Shown here in pieces: positions 8,176-16,924 of a stretch of DNA of 64,000 nt; positions within the stretch are counted from its first letter, which is position 1, and every line of letters starts with the position of its first letter. Under the pieces are notes generated by a model. It saw only the letters and a list, made by a program, of their open reading frames with translations, was not told the DNA's origin and searched no databases. Source of the stretch: DASUPK01 sp963728875. Its GTDB lineage: Bacteria > Actinomycetota > Thermoleophilia > Solirubrobacterales > 70-9. Both the position numbers and the translations under genes were made by a program. The DNA lies in NCBI GenBank assembly GCA_963728875.1, contig CAVSLJ010000001.1, forward strand, positions 558,001-622,000, written 5' to 3'.

Positions 8176-8733
8176 TTATGGCGAAGCCGTCTTTCGAGAC
8201 GATCTGGACTCCAACATCCTCTTGAAGCCGAAGAAGTAGTCGACCCCGCTGATCACGGTGGCCGCGACGGCCGCGTACACCAGCAGATCCACCCCGAGCG
8301 GCGCCGGGTCGAAGGCGATCAGGCAGATGATCGCCGCCACCTGAAGGATCGTCTTCACCTTCCCCATCCAGCTCGCCTGGATCACCACCCCCTGCTCCGC
8401 GGCGACCATCCGCAGTCCCGTGACCGCGAACTCCCGCGCGATGATCACCATCGCGATCCAGGCCGCCAGCCGATCGAGTGAGACGAGCGCGATCAGCGAA
8501 GCCGCGATGAGTAGCTTGTCGGCGATCGGGTCCATCAGCTTTCCGAAGGTCGTGATCGCGTTCCGTTGGCGCGCGATGTAGCCGTCGAGCGTGTCGGTCA
8601 GCGCCGCCAGCGCGAACACCCCGGCCGCGATCGCGTCGCCGTTCGGGGTCTCGTCCAGCAGCGCCACGACGACCACCGGCACCAGCAGGATCCGGATCAG
8701 CGTCAGCGCGTTGGGCAGGTTGAGCTGGAACAC
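8176..8733 (-). CDS. pgsA: CDP-diacylglycerol--glycerol-3-phosphate 3-phosphatidyltransferase
   Basis: 185 residues. It has the full CDP-alcohol phosphatidyltransferase signature D-x2-DG-x2-AR-x8-G-x3-D-x3-D at Asp47, Asp50, Gly51, Arg55, Gly64, Asp68 and Asp72. The N-terminus NLPNALTLIRILLVPV is typical of PgsA, which makes phosphatidylglycerophosphate at the membrane. Several hydrophobic segments flank the motif. The GTG start at 8733 has no Shine-Dalgarno sequence; GATACT ends 6 nt upstream, suggesting a leaderless mRNA. Paralogues with inositol acceptors share the motif, but the N-terminus favours PgsA. Confidence 0.9.
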   Translation of the reverse strand: MFQLNLPNALTLIRILLVPVVVVALLDETPNGDAIAAGVFALAALTDTLDGYIARQRNAITTFGKLMDPIADKLLIAASLIALVSLDRLAAWIAMVIIAREFAVTGLRMVAAEQGVVIQASWMGKVKTILQVAAIICLIAFDPAPLGVDLLVYAAVAATVISGVDYFFGFKRMLESRSSRKTASP

Positions 8734-8751
8734 GCGCCAAGTATCGCTGCC

Positions 8752-9435
8752 TCAGCCGGCCGCGAGCTCCTTGGCGCGCGCGAACACGGAGTCGAGCATC
8801 GGCTCGGTCAGCCTGCCCGTGAAGGTGTTCTGCTGGGAGGGGTGAAAGCAGCCGACCATGGCCCACTCCCCGATCCGCGCCTCCGCCCCGTGGCCGAAGC
8901 GCGGCCGCGGCCGCGGCACCTCGGCCCCGAGCTCGGCCAGCGCCAGCAGCGATCCGGCCCAGCCGTACGCCCCGAGCGCCACGATCACCCGAGCGGACCG
9001 CAGCAGCCGCAGCTCGCGGACCAGATACGGCAGACAGTTGTCTCGCTCCTCGGTGGTCGGCCTGTTCTGCGGCGGCGGGCAGCGATTGACCGCCGTCACG
9101 TACGCGCCCTTCAGGCGCAACCCGTCGTCACGGCTCACCGAGCTCGGCTGGTTGGCGAGCCCCGCCCTGTACAGAGACGCGTAGAGCCAATCGCCCGAGC
9201 GGTCGCCGGTGAAGACCCGCCCGGTCCGGTTCCCGCCGTGCGCCGCCGGCGCCAACCCGACCACCGCGATCCGGGCCCGCGCATCCCCGAACCCGGGCAA
9301 CGGCCGCGCCCAGTAGCGCTCACCGCGATAGCGGCGGGGTGGCTCGGCGGCGACGCGCTCCCGCCACTCGACCAGACGCGGGCAGCGAGTGCACGAGGTG
9401 ATCTCAGACGCGAGGCCGCGCAGCGTCTCCGTCAA
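8752..9435 (-). CDS. Uracil-DNA glycosylase, family 5 (UdgB-like)
   Basis: 227 residues. Four cysteines for a [4Fe-4S] cluster lie at 15, 18, 119 and 134. The motif GLAPAAHGGNRTGR (60-73) and the C-terminal HPSQQNTFTGRLT are those of family 5 (UdgB) enzymes, which remove uracil and some other deaminated bases and lack the family 1 catalytic Asp. The TTG start at 9435 overlaps the stop of the upstream epimerase (TTGA), so the two are translationally coupled. Confidence 0.9.
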   Translation of the reverse strand: MTETLRGLASEITSCTRCPRLVEWRERVAAEPPRRYRGERYWARPLPGFGDARARIAVVGLAPAAHGGNRTGRVFTGDRSGDWLYASLYRAGLANQPSSVSRDDGLRLKGAYVTAVNRCPPPQNRPTTEERDNCLPYLVRELRLLRSARVIVALGAYGWAGSLLALAELGAEVPRPRPRFGHGAEARIGEWAMVGCFHPSQQNTFTGRLTEPMLDSVFARAKELAAG

Positions 9436-10403
9436 GCGGAGGAGCCGGCCGTCGCCAGATCGGCGGCGCGAAAGGACTCGATCGTCCGCTTCAGCCCCTC
9501 GGTCAGCGGCGTCTCCGCCTCGAAGCCGACCAGCTCCTTCGCGCGAGTCGTGTCGAGGTAGCGCTTCGGCTGACCATCGGGCCGCGAGTCATCCCAAACG
9601 GTCTTCCCCTCGAAGCCCGCGAGCTCCGAGATCGTCTCCGCCAACTCGCGGATGCTCGTCTCCCTTCCGGTCCCGATGTTGACCGGATCCGAGACGCCCA
9701 GCTTCTCGGCGCAGAGGATCAGCGCCCGGGCGGCGTCGTCCACGTAGAGGAACTCGCGCGACGGCTTCCCGGTCCCCCAGAGGACCACCTCGGCATCGCC
9801 CCGCTCGGCGGCGAGCACGAACTTGTGGACCATCGCCGCGATCACGTGCGAATCCTCGAGGTCGAAGTTGTCGCCGGGCCCGTACAGGTTCGCCATCACC
9901 GGGACGCAGGAATCCAGGCCGTACTGGCGGCGATACGAGTCGCTGAGGACCAGCAGCATCTTCTTCGCCAGTCCGTAGGGCGCGTTCGACTCCTCGGGAT
10001 AGCCGTCCCAGATGTCGTCCTCGGAGAACGGCACGGGTGTGAACTTGGGATAGGCGCAGACCGACCCGGCGGCGACCAGCTTCTCGACCTCCAACTCCCG
10101 GCACGCCTCGAACATGTTCAGGCCCATCGCGAGGTTGTCGTGGGCGAGAGGCCCCGGATTGCGGCGGTTGTAGCCGATGCCTCCCACGTTGGCGGCGAGA
10201 TGAACGACCACCTGGGCGCCCGTCACCGCTTCGAGGCACGCGGCGCGGTCGCGCAGGTCGTAGTCGGCCGAGCGGATCGTCCGCACCTCGGCGCCGAGGC
10301 CCTCGAGCATCGCGACCGTGGGCCGGCCGAGAAAGCCGCCCCCGCCGGTGACCACAACTGTTCTCCCAGCCCAGAGGGCGGGGTCCGGAGACGCCGACGT
10401 CAT
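9432..10403 (-). CDS. NAD-dependent epimerase/reductase, GDP-L-fucose synthase-like
   Basis: 323 residues, extended SDR fold. The nucleotide motif GGGGFLG is near 20-26, and GSVCAYPKFTPVPFSEDD with YGLAKK form the Ser/Tyr-x3-Lys active site. The wording around it, including ANVGGIGYN, is that of GDP-4-keto-6-deoxymannose epimerase/reductases. This would pair with the GDP-mannose 4,6-dehydratases in the window to make a GDP-6-deoxyhexose. The start at 10403 has TAGCCT ending 7 nt upstream (leaderless); the long open frame further upstream is only read-through. Related NDP-sugar epimerases cannot be excluded. Confidence 0.85.
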   Translation of the reverse strand: MTSASPDPALWAGRTVVVTGGGGFLGRPTVAMLEGLGAEVRTIRSADYDLRDRAACLEAVTGAQVVVHLAANVGGIGYNRRNPGPLAHDNLAMGLNMFEACRELEVEKLVAAGSVCAYPKFTPVPFSEDDIWDGYPEESNAPYGLAKKMLLVLSDSYRRQYGLDSCVPVMANLYGPGDNFDLEDSHVIAAMVHKFVLAAERGDAEVVLWGTGKPSREFLYVDDAARALILCAEKLGVSDPVNIGTGRETSIRELAETISELAGFEGKTVWDDSRPDGQPKRYLDTTRAKELVGFEAETPLTEGLKRTIESFRAADLATAGSSA

Positions 10404-10447
10404 GCCCAAGAGGCTACCCGGGGGCGCGCCGGTACCGTGGGCGCGTC

Positions 10448-12082
10448 TTAGCTCGTCACCGGCCGCGGGCGCTGCTGCCTCGCAACCTGCCGGCGCCTTA
10501 GCCTGGAGGCACCGAGGACGACGAGCGCCACCCCGGCGGCCAGGAGCAGGACGATCAGCGCCGCCGCGGGCCCACCGCCGTCCGAGCCGCCCTTTCCGAA
10601 CGCGGCCTGCTTCCAGACCAGGCTCTGGCTGGCACCGACGGTGGCCCGAAGCCGCTGCTTGCCGCTCAGCTTGAGTTTCGCGAGGAAGGTGCCGCCCTTG
10701 CTCACCGAGAGTTTCCTCACGGTCACCCACCGCGATCCCTGCCGCCGCTGGATCTTCAGCTTCCCGGCCTCCGGGGACTTGCCCCAGGCTTTCAGCGTGC
10801 CCTTGTTGACCCGCTCGGTGACGAAGGGGAAGCTGAAGGCGGTGAGGGACGGCTTCGGCCGGCCGTCGCTGAAGTAGACCCCGGCCTGGTAACCGGCGTG
10901 TACGTCGGGCCGGGTGGTCGAGTCCTCGATCTGGAAGTTGATCGCGGTGCTCGCACCGGCCTTCCAGAACAGATAGAGCGACTGCTCGATCCAGCGAGCC
11001 TGCGTCTGCAGCGGCGCCCCCACCGGGTTCGGCGGCTTGCTGTCCCACCAGAACTCGGTCACCCACACCGGGTGATGTCCCGAGACCGTCTTCGCCTTCT
11101 CGGCGCCTCGCAGGACCTGAACGATCTTGCCGAGATCTGGGGTGGAGGCATCGCCCGCCATGGGCCCGGAGCGCAGCGGGCCGGAGCCGGTGTTGTCAAT
11201 CGGATGGTGCGAGAGCACGTCAAAGGACGGCGCGGTGCAGCCGTTCGTTCGTATGAACTTCTTCGTCGCCTTCTTCCCCTTCTTGGCCTTGACCTTCTTC
11301 GGGTGCACGCAGAGGAGCTGCTGCCAGAACAGGACCGGCTGGATGCGGGCGCCGCCGGGCTTGTCGCCGTACGGCTCCGTGCCCCCCGCCAGGACGAGCA
11401 GCTTGGGGTTGACCGACTTGATGGAGTTGTAGGACGCGTTCAGCATGGCCCGGTAGCGCTCCGGCCCAACCGCATTCTTGCCCTCGTACTGCGGCGTGAT
11501 CCAGTCCGAGCTGTTCACCTCGTTCCAGACCTCGATCGCCTGGGCGGCCGGCAGCGGCGGCTCGGCGCTGGCCCCATCGGGATCGAAGCTGCCCGAATAG
11601 CGGGCGGCGACCGCCTGCATGAAGTCCGCGACGTCGGAGGGGATCGGCTTCCAGCTGAACGTCTGGACGTTCGACGGCCGGCCGGGCTCCTCGGCGTAAT
11701 CGGGCGCGCCGTTGACGCTGAGCAGCACCTTCAGGCCGCGAGCCTCGGCGTCGCGCACCGCCCCGTCGACGGAGGAGAAGTCGTATGCGGTGCTGCCGGG
11801 GTTGGTCGGATCGGCCGGCCGCGTGGGGTCGGCGGATATCGCGGGCCAGATCACGGCGAGGCGCACGACCCCGGCTCCAGCGTCCGCGGCGCGGCCGAGC
11901 CACAGGGTCCGGTCCGCGGACACCGAGGACTGGAACTGATCGCCATCCTCGAAGCCGGTCACCAGGCCGCGCGTCGCCGAGGCGCCCGGGGGCAGCGCGA
12001 GCGCCATCAGCAGGGCGCCCGCGATCGCGGCGGAGAGCCACCGGACCAGGCCGGCTGATCTGCGTCTTCTGTCGCTGCTCAT
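10448..12082 (-). CDS. Membrane-anchored glycoside hydrolase-like protein (clan A barrel)
   Basis: About 544 residues. There is a signal peptide (18-36), then a TIM-barrel glycosidase-like domain with VRLAVIW, an acid/base Glu188 in EVWNEVN and a nucleophile Glu343 in VTEFWW. The layout resembles GH5/GH39 relatives. A beta domain (about 400-490) and one C-terminal membrane helix (about 500-525) with a basic tail follow. The protein would sit outside the membrane. A lysine-rich insert between Cys258 and Cys282 is unusual. An alternative GTG start lies at 12115. It neighbours glycosyltransferases, so trimming of the surface polymer is plausible. Confidence 0.78.
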   Translation of the reverse strand: MSSDRRRRSAGLVRWLSAAIAGALLMALALPPGASATRGLVTGFEDGDQFQSSVSADRTLWLGRAADAGAGVVRLAVIWPAISADPTRPADPTNPGSTAYDFSSVDGAVRDAEARGLKVLLSVNGAPDYAEEPGRPSNVQTFSWKPIPSDVADFMQAVAARYSGSFDPDGASAEPPLPAAQAIEVWNEVNSSDWITPQYEGKNAVGPERYRAMLNASYNSIKSVNPKLLVLAGGTEPYGDKPGGARIQPVLFWQQLLCVHPKKVKAKKGKKATKKFIRTNGCTAPSFDVLSHHPIDNTGSGPLRSGPMAGDASTPDLGKIVQVLRGAEKAKTVSGHHPVWVTEFWWDSKPPNPVGAPLQTQARWIEQSLYLFWKAGASTAINFQIEDSTTRPDVHAGYQAGVYFSDGRPKPSLTAFSFPFVTERVNKGTLKAWGKSPEAGKLKIQRRQGSRWVTVRKLSVSKGGTFLAKLKLSGKQRLRATVGASQSLVWKQAAFGKGGSDGGGPAAALIVLLLAAGVALVVLGASRLRRRQVARQQRPRPVTS

Positions 12083-12204
12083 CGGTCTCTCGTTGCCTCG
12101 CACCCTGCTGAACACGCCGTACCCGGCTGCGGATCGCTGGCGACTCGGTTGTGCAGCGGAACGAGCGCGCTGAACAGTAACGGGGCCATCCCGGGAAGGT
12201 CGAG

Positions 12205-13116
12205 CTAGGAGCCGATCATGCGCCGCAGGCGCCGCGCGAGCCGATGCCAGACCGGCGGCGCCGGGCGCCTGAAGAAGCGAGAGGCGAGCGCGTCCGCGGC
12301 CTCGTCGCGGCTGACCACGGCGGGGTGCTGGAGCGGGAAGTCGACGCCCTCGAGCGGACGGCCGGCGATCTCAAGCGGGTCGGCGGTCGCGTTGGTGGCG
12401 TCGGAGCTGAAGCCGATGTTCGAGATCAGGTTGCGGTTCGGATTGACGCTGAGCAGGCTGCGGCTCAGGCCGACGTAGCTCCACTGGGCGTCCCAGTTGT
12501 CGATCTCCGCCGAATGGTCCCAGACCCAGCCCCAGTAGCGCCGCTCGTCCTCCTCCTCGAACATGGCGCGCAGCCGGCTCTTCCGCTCGGCGGGGGCATC
12601 GGAGTGCCAATCCGCCAGATCCACGTCGTAGAGATCCCAGGCGCGCCGCCAGCTTGCCCATCCCCAGACGTGGGGATAGCGAGAGAAGTGGTAGCTCGCC
12701 CCGGCCGGCGGGCTCTGCAGGAGCTGGCTGCCCGTGATGTGCACGATCCGCTCGTCGTCGCGGTAGCGCGCGAGCAGCTCCTCGCAATATGGGAAGAAGC
12801 TCGGATCGGGCAGGCAGTCGTCCTCGAGGATGATCGCCTCCCCGGCCTCCGAGAAGACCCGGTCGAGACCGCTCGGGATGCGCCTCTTCAGCCCGAGGTT
12901 CTCATCCGCGAAGTCACGGACCACCTCGCAGTCCCAATCGACCCGCTCGACGACGGCCCGCGCCTCCTCGCAGCCGCGGCGGTCCTCCTCGTTGCCCGGG
13001 CGCGGCCCGTCGGCGATCAGGAAGAGCCTGCGGGGCTCTGCCCCACGGATTCGGTCGAAGACCCGCGCGGTCTCCTCCGGGCGCCGGAAGAGCAGGAGGG
13101 CGACTGCCGTGTCCAT
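12205..13116 (-). CDS. Glycosyltransferase family 2-like protein
   Basis: 303 residues with a GT-A-like fold. The N-terminus VALLLFRRPEETARVFDRI, the acidic metal-binding EDD at 98-100 and the downstream YPHVWGWASWRRAWD are typical of a glycosyltransferase subgroup often found in polysaccharide loci. It starts inside the stop codon of the upstream GT2 gene (TGATG), so translation is coupled. Donor and acceptor are unknown. Confidence 0.8.
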   Translation of the reverse strand: MDTAVALLLFRRPEETARVFDRIRGAEPRRLFLIADGPRPGNEEDRRGCEEARAVVERVDWDCEVVRDFADENLGLKRRIPSGLDRVFSEAGEAIILEDDCLPDPSFFPYCEELLARYRDDERIVHITGSQLLQSPPAGASYHFSRYPHVWGWASWRRAWDLYDVDLADWHSDAPAERKSRLRAMFEEEDERRYWGWVWDHSAEIDNWDAQWSYVGLSRSLLSVNPNRNLISNIGFSSDATNATADPLEIAGRPLEGVDFPLQHPAVVSRDEAADALASRFFRRPAPPVWHRLARRLRRMIGS

Positions 13117-14120
13117 CAGAGCAGCCGTCCCAGCCGGCTCGGGAACGGATACTCGGTGCGCAACTGCGCCGCGAAGTCAGCGGCGCTGACCACCCGGCCC
13201 CGCTGCACCCTTCGCCTCTTGCGCAGTGTGGCCGGGATCATCCGCACGAACGAGGCGTAGGCCTGCAGCACCCTCCGGGCATATCCCTCCCGCCGCGCGG
13301 CGCTGAGCTGACCCCAGTGATACAGCGCGATCTTCGGCAGTGACCGGATCAGCACCGAGGCCGGCATGTCCTTGAGCAGCGTGATCAGCGCGTTCCGGAC
13401 CAGGAAGAAGCGGGGCAGCTCCGTGGCCGCCCCGACCGTCCCGCCGCGCACGTGAAACGCCGCCGGCTCGGGGACGTACAGGCCGCGATATCCGAGCAGC
13501 AGCATCCGCAGGCAGACGTCCCCGTCCTCGCAGTAGAGGAAGTAGTCCTCGTCGAAGGCGCCCGCCTCCTCCAGCGCCCGCCGCCGGTAGAGCGCGGCAG
13601 CCGCGGTGACGATCGCGGTCGGCGCGCGTTGGTCGTACTGTCCCTCATCGCGCTCGTCCAGCCCGCGGGGCTCGAACCGGCCGCACGTATAGAAGTCATG
13701 CCCCACCTGCTCGATCAGACCCCGATCGTCGTGCCGCATGATCTTGCCGGTGGCGAACCCGAGCCGCGGATCCCGGTCGAGCTCGGCGACCAGCAGCTCC
13801 AGCCAATCCGGTGAGAGCTCTATGTCCGTGTTGAGCAGGGCGACGTACGGGCCCCGGCCCGCGGCGGCGCCGCGGTTGACCGCCGCGGAGAATCCCCGGT
13901 TCTCCCCCAGCTCGACGACCCTCACGTCGGGCCACCTCTCGCGCAGGTGCGCGACCGAGCCGTCGGTCGAGCCGTTGTCGGCGACGATCACCTCGAAGTC
14001 CCGGAAGCTCTGCTCCGCGAGCGTGCCCATCACCAGGTCCAGATACGTGAGCCCGTCGCGCGGCGTGGCGCCGTCCCGGTTCGGGATCACAATCGAGACC
14101 TTGGGCTCGGAGGCAGCCAT
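13116..14120 (-). CDS. Glycosyltransferase family 2
   Basis: 334 residues, close to the WbbL-like rhamnosyltransferase group. It has VSIVIPNRDG at the start, ADNGSTDGS at 47-55, the DxD-like NTD at 97-99, and YCEDGDVCLRM later for the catalytic base region. Start 14120 is chosen because the family begins here and TATACA lies 10 nt upstream; the longer upstream frame overlaps the divergent gene. First gene of a two-gene minus-strand run. Confidence 0.87.
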   Translation of the reverse strand: MAASEPKVSIVIPNRDGATPRDGLTYLDLVMGTLAEQSFRDFEVIVADNGSTDGSVAHLRERWPDVRVVELGENRGFSAAVNRGAAAGRGPYVALLNTDIELSPDWLELLVAELDRDPRLGFATGKIMRHDDRGLIEQVGHDFYTCGRFEPRGLDERDEGQYDQRAPTAIVTAAAALYRRRALEEAGAFDEDYFLYCEDGDVCLRMLLLGYRGLYVPEPAAFHVRGGTVGAATELPRFFLVRNALITLLKDMPASVLIRSLPKIALYHWGQLSAARREGYARRVLQAYASFVRMIPATLRKRRRVQRGRVVSAADFAAQLRTEYPFPSRLGRLL

Positions 14121-14130
14121 GTCGTCGGCG

Positions 14131-14138
14131 TGTATAGC
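14131..14138. promoter_or_regulatory. Overlapping divergent -10 elements (bidirectional promoter)
   Basis: Only 27 nt separate the starts at 14120 (minus) and 14148 (plus). In the middle TGTATAGC reads as TATACA on the minus strand and TATAGC on the plus strand, 10 and 9 nt from the respective ATG. Both transcripts would be leaderless. Confidence 0.45.
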
Positions 14139-14147
14139 GGGGCGCGG

Positions 14148-15380
14148 ATGAGCGCGCTGCGAGTCTGCATCGACGCGCGGCTCGGCAGCGGCCAGTTCGG
14201 CGGCGTGCAGCAGGTCGTGATCGGCGTGGCGGCCGGGCTGTCGAGGCTCGGCGACGGCGATGAGGACTACCTCTTTCTCACCCACCCGGAGCACGAGGAC
14301 TGGCTGCTGCCGTATCTCGGCGGACCCTGCCGGGTGCTCCATCCCCGCGTCGCGTACACGCGGCGCCGAGCGCGGGCGATCGGTCGCGGACTCGCCGAGC
14401 GGATCCCGGCTGTCGGCACTCGGTTCTCGGTGCGCAGGTCGGACGGGACGATCGAAGAGGCCGGCGCCGACGTCGTCCATTTCCCCTTCCAGGATGCCTT
14501 CACCACCGCGGTGCCAAGCATCTACCAGCCGCATGATCTCCAGCACCTGCACCTGCCCGAGCTCTTCTCGCCTTGGATCCAGAAACGGCGGGAGGCCATC
14601 TATCGCACGCACTGCGAGCGAGCCGCTGCGGTGGTGACGATGAGCTCCTGGGGCCGCCGCGACTTCATCGAGCGCTACGGCCTCCCTGAGGAGAAGGTCT
14701 GGGTCGTGCCGGGCGCCTCGGTGCTGCCCGAGTACCCGGCTCCCGACCGCTCGGACCTGGAGGAGATTCAAGCGCGGCTGTCGCTGCCGGACTCATTCCA
14801 CTTCTATCCGGCGCAACCCTGGCCGCACAAGAACCACGAGTTGCTGCTCGAGGCACTCGCGCTGGTTCGCGAGCGGACCGGGACCACGATCCCCCTGGTC
14901 TGCTCCGGAGCCTCCGCGGGGCACTTCCATCAGGTCCGCGACCGCGCGATCGAGCTCGGCTTCGAAAAGACCGTTGTCTTCCCGGGGTTCGTCAGCCCGA
15001 AGGAGCTCCGCGCCCTCTACGAGCTCGGCACCGCCCTGGTCTTCCCGAGCCGCTTCGAGGGCTGGGGGCTGCCGGTCTGCGAGGCGTTCTCCGCGGGCCT
15101 GCCGGTCGCCTCGTCGACCTCCACGGGCCTGCCCGATCTGGTGGGCGACGCGGGCCTGACCTTCGATCCCAAGAGCACCGAGCAGATCGCAGACGCGGCC
15201 GAGCGGCTCTGGACCGACGAGGGGCTCCGCCGCGACCTGGCCGAGCGCGGGAGGAAGCGCAGCGAGCTCTTCAGCTGGGACCGCACCGCCCGCCTGTTCC
15301 GCGCCCACTACCGCCGGATCGGCGGGCAGAGCCTTGCAGAGGAAGACCGTATCCTTCTGGCGGCTCAGCCTCCCGCCTGA
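14148..15380 (+). CDS. Glycosyltransferase family 4 (family 1 fold)
   Basis: 410 residues, GT-B fold. The N-terminal domain begins LRVCIDARLGSGQFGGVQQ. The C-terminal domain has YPAQPWPHKNHELLLEAL and the E-x7-E motif in FEGWGLPVCEAF that binds the nucleotide sugar. The sequence is similar in plan to mannosyl- and rhamnosyltransferases of O-antigen loci, but specificity cannot be read. It heads a plus-strand run with the coiled-coil protein, another GT4 and the first GDP-mannose dehydratase. Confidence 0.88.
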   Translation: MSALRVCIDARLGSGQFGGVQQVVIGVAAGLSRLGDGDEDYLFLTHPEHEDWLLPYLGGPCRVLHPRVAYTRRRARAIGRGLAERIPAVGTRFSVRRSDGTIEEAGADVVHFPFQDAFTTAVPSIYQPHDLQHLHLPELFSPWIQKRREAIYRTHCERAAAVVTMSSWGRRDFIERYGLPEEKVWVVPGASVLPEYPAPDRSDLEEIQARLSLPDSFHFYPAQPWPHKNHELLLEALALVRERTGTTIPLVCSGASAGHFHQVRDRAIELGFEKTVVFPGFVSPKELRALYELGTALVFPSRFEGWGLPVCEAFSAGLPVASSTSTGLPDLVGDAGLTFDPKSTEQIADAAERLWTDEGLRRDLAERGRKRSELFSWDRTARLFRAHYRRIGGQSLAEEDRILLAAQPPA

Positions 15381-15400
15381 ACGCAGGCCTTTTCGCCGAC

Positions 15401-15724
15401 GTGGACACCGGATCCGACAAGGGCGCAGTCTCGGCGCTGCAGCGCGCGATCGTCGGCGTGCTCGCCGCGATCCGGAGGGCCCTCAGCACCGTCAACCAGA
15501 TCGTCTTCCGCGACCGGCTCAAGCACATTGACCAGCAGACCGAGCGGCTCGGCTCCGCGTCCGTCGAGGCCGTCACCCACCTGGGCGGCGAGGTCCGGGC
15601 CCTCGATCAGCGGCTCGCCGCGATCGAGCGGGAGCTCGCCTCCCTGCGCGAGCTCCTGGAGCGCCGGGAGGGCTCCTCGCAGGAGGACGACGAGCCGCTC
15701 GAGGCCCGGCCTCACGCCGGTTAG
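15401..15724 (+). CDS. Small coiled-coil protein of unknown function
   Basis: 107 residues from a GTG start. An amphipathic segment (about 10-40, IVGVLAAIRRALSTV) could touch the membrane. Residues 45-90 show heptad-like Leu/Ile/Ala spacing (LGGEVRALDQRLAAIERELAS), indicating a coiled coil. It sits between two GT4 genes in one transcript, with gaps of 20 nt and 6 nt. It may be a scaffold for the glycosyltransferases, but this is inference only. Confidence 0.6.
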   Translation: MDTGSDKGAVSALQRAIVGVLAAIRRALSTVNQIVFRDRLKHIDQQTERLGSASVEAVTHLGGEVRALDQRLAAIERELASLRELLERREGSSQEDDEPLEARPHAG

Positions 15725-15730
15725 TTGAAG

Positions 15731-16924
15731 ATGGGGCTCGATCCGGGGTCCGTCTGGCTCGATGCCCGGGGGACCCAGAGCGTCGGCCATGCCGAGCGGG
15801 GGATCGCGCGCTACGTCACCGAGCACGCCCTCGCCCTCCTGGAGCTGTCGGGAGAGACGATCGGCGGGGTCGGGCTGAGCCCCGACTTCCCGGTCCCGCC
15901 CATCGCCGAGCCGCTCCGCGAATCCGAGAAGTCCGCCTGGCAGACCAGGGAGCGCGAGCCCGCCGGCGGAGTCCCGCCGATCTACCACGTCATGTCGCCC
16001 TTCGAGGCCGAGCTCGACCTGGAGGAGATCTGGCCGACCTGGAGCCGCGGCTCGAGGCTGGTAATCACCCTCTACGACCTGATCCCGCTGATCATGCGAG
16101 AGCGCTACAACGCGGACTGGGGCTACATGGCGACGGCCTGGATCGCACGCCTCGGGCTGCTCGGATCCGCCCAGCAGATCCTCACGATCTCCCAGCGGAC
16201 CGCCGACGACGCGATGGAGCACCTGAACGTGCCGGAGGAGCGGATCACCGTGATCGACTCGGGGGTCTCCGACCGCTTCTCCTCCCTGGTGGGGTCCCGA
16301 GATCAGGCCGACTCGATCCTGCGCTCCGCGCTGCCCAAGGTCCGGCCCGGCTACCTGCTCTATGTGGGAGGCGTGGACTACCGCAAGAACCTGGAGGGCG
16401 CGATCCGCGGCTACGCGGAGCTGCCCGCCCCGATGCGGGACGCGCACCAGCTCGTCATCGCCTGCAACCTCGCCCCCCATCTCCGCTTCAGCCTGCGGAT
16501 CTTCGCCCGGCGCCTCGGCATCGAGTCGCGAAACCTGCTGCTCACGGGCTTCGTCTCGGACCGGGACCTGGCCGCGCTCTACCGGAGCTGCGAGCTGTTC
16601 GTCTTTCCCTCCCTGTACGAGGGCGCGGGCCTACCGATCCTGGAGGCGATGACCTGCGGCGCTCCGGTCGCGTCCAGCAACACGTCGGCGATGCCGGAGC
16701 TGCTCGGCGACCTCGAGGCGACCTTCGACCCCGCCGACCCGGCGGACATCGCACGCTGCATCCGCGATGTCCTCGAGACCCCCGGGAAGCTCGACTCCCT
16801 CCGCGAGCGATCCAGCCGGCGGGTGGAGCTCTACACCTGGGAGCGCGTGGCGCGCCGGACCCTGGAGGGCTACGAGCGAGCCCTCGAGATCCCCTTCGAC
16901 CGGGTGGAGCCGGCGCTGCCGTGA
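15731..16924 (+). CDS. Glycosyltransferase family 4
   Basis: 397 residues, GT-B fold. The start VWLDARGTQSVGHAERGIARY and the C-terminal YVGGVDYRKNLEGAI and YEGAGLPILEAM (E-x7-E) place it with mannosyltransferase-like GT4 enzymes. A TTG at 15725 is an alternative start two codons upstream. The stop overlaps the GTG of the GDP-mannose dehydratase gene (GTGA), suggesting that the enzymes share a GDP-sugar pathway. Confidence 0.88.
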   Translation: MGLDPGSVWLDARGTQSVGHAERGIARYVTEHALALLELSGETIGGVGLSPDFPVPPIAEPLRESEKSAWQTREREPAGGVPPIYHVMSPFEAELDLEEIWPTWSRGSRLVITLYDLIPLIMRERYNADWGYMATAWIARLGLLGSAQQILTISQRTADDAMEHLNVPEERITVIDSGVSDRFSSLVGSRDQADSILRSALPKVRPGYLLYVGGVDYRKNLEGAIRGYAELPAPMRDAHQLVIACNLAPHLRFSLRIFARRLGIESRNLLLTGFVSDRDLAALYRSCELFVFPSLYEGAGLPILEAMTCGAPVASSNTSAMPELLGDLEATFDPADPADIARCIRDVLETPGKLDSLRERSSRRVELYTWERVARRTLEGYERALEIPFDRVEPALP

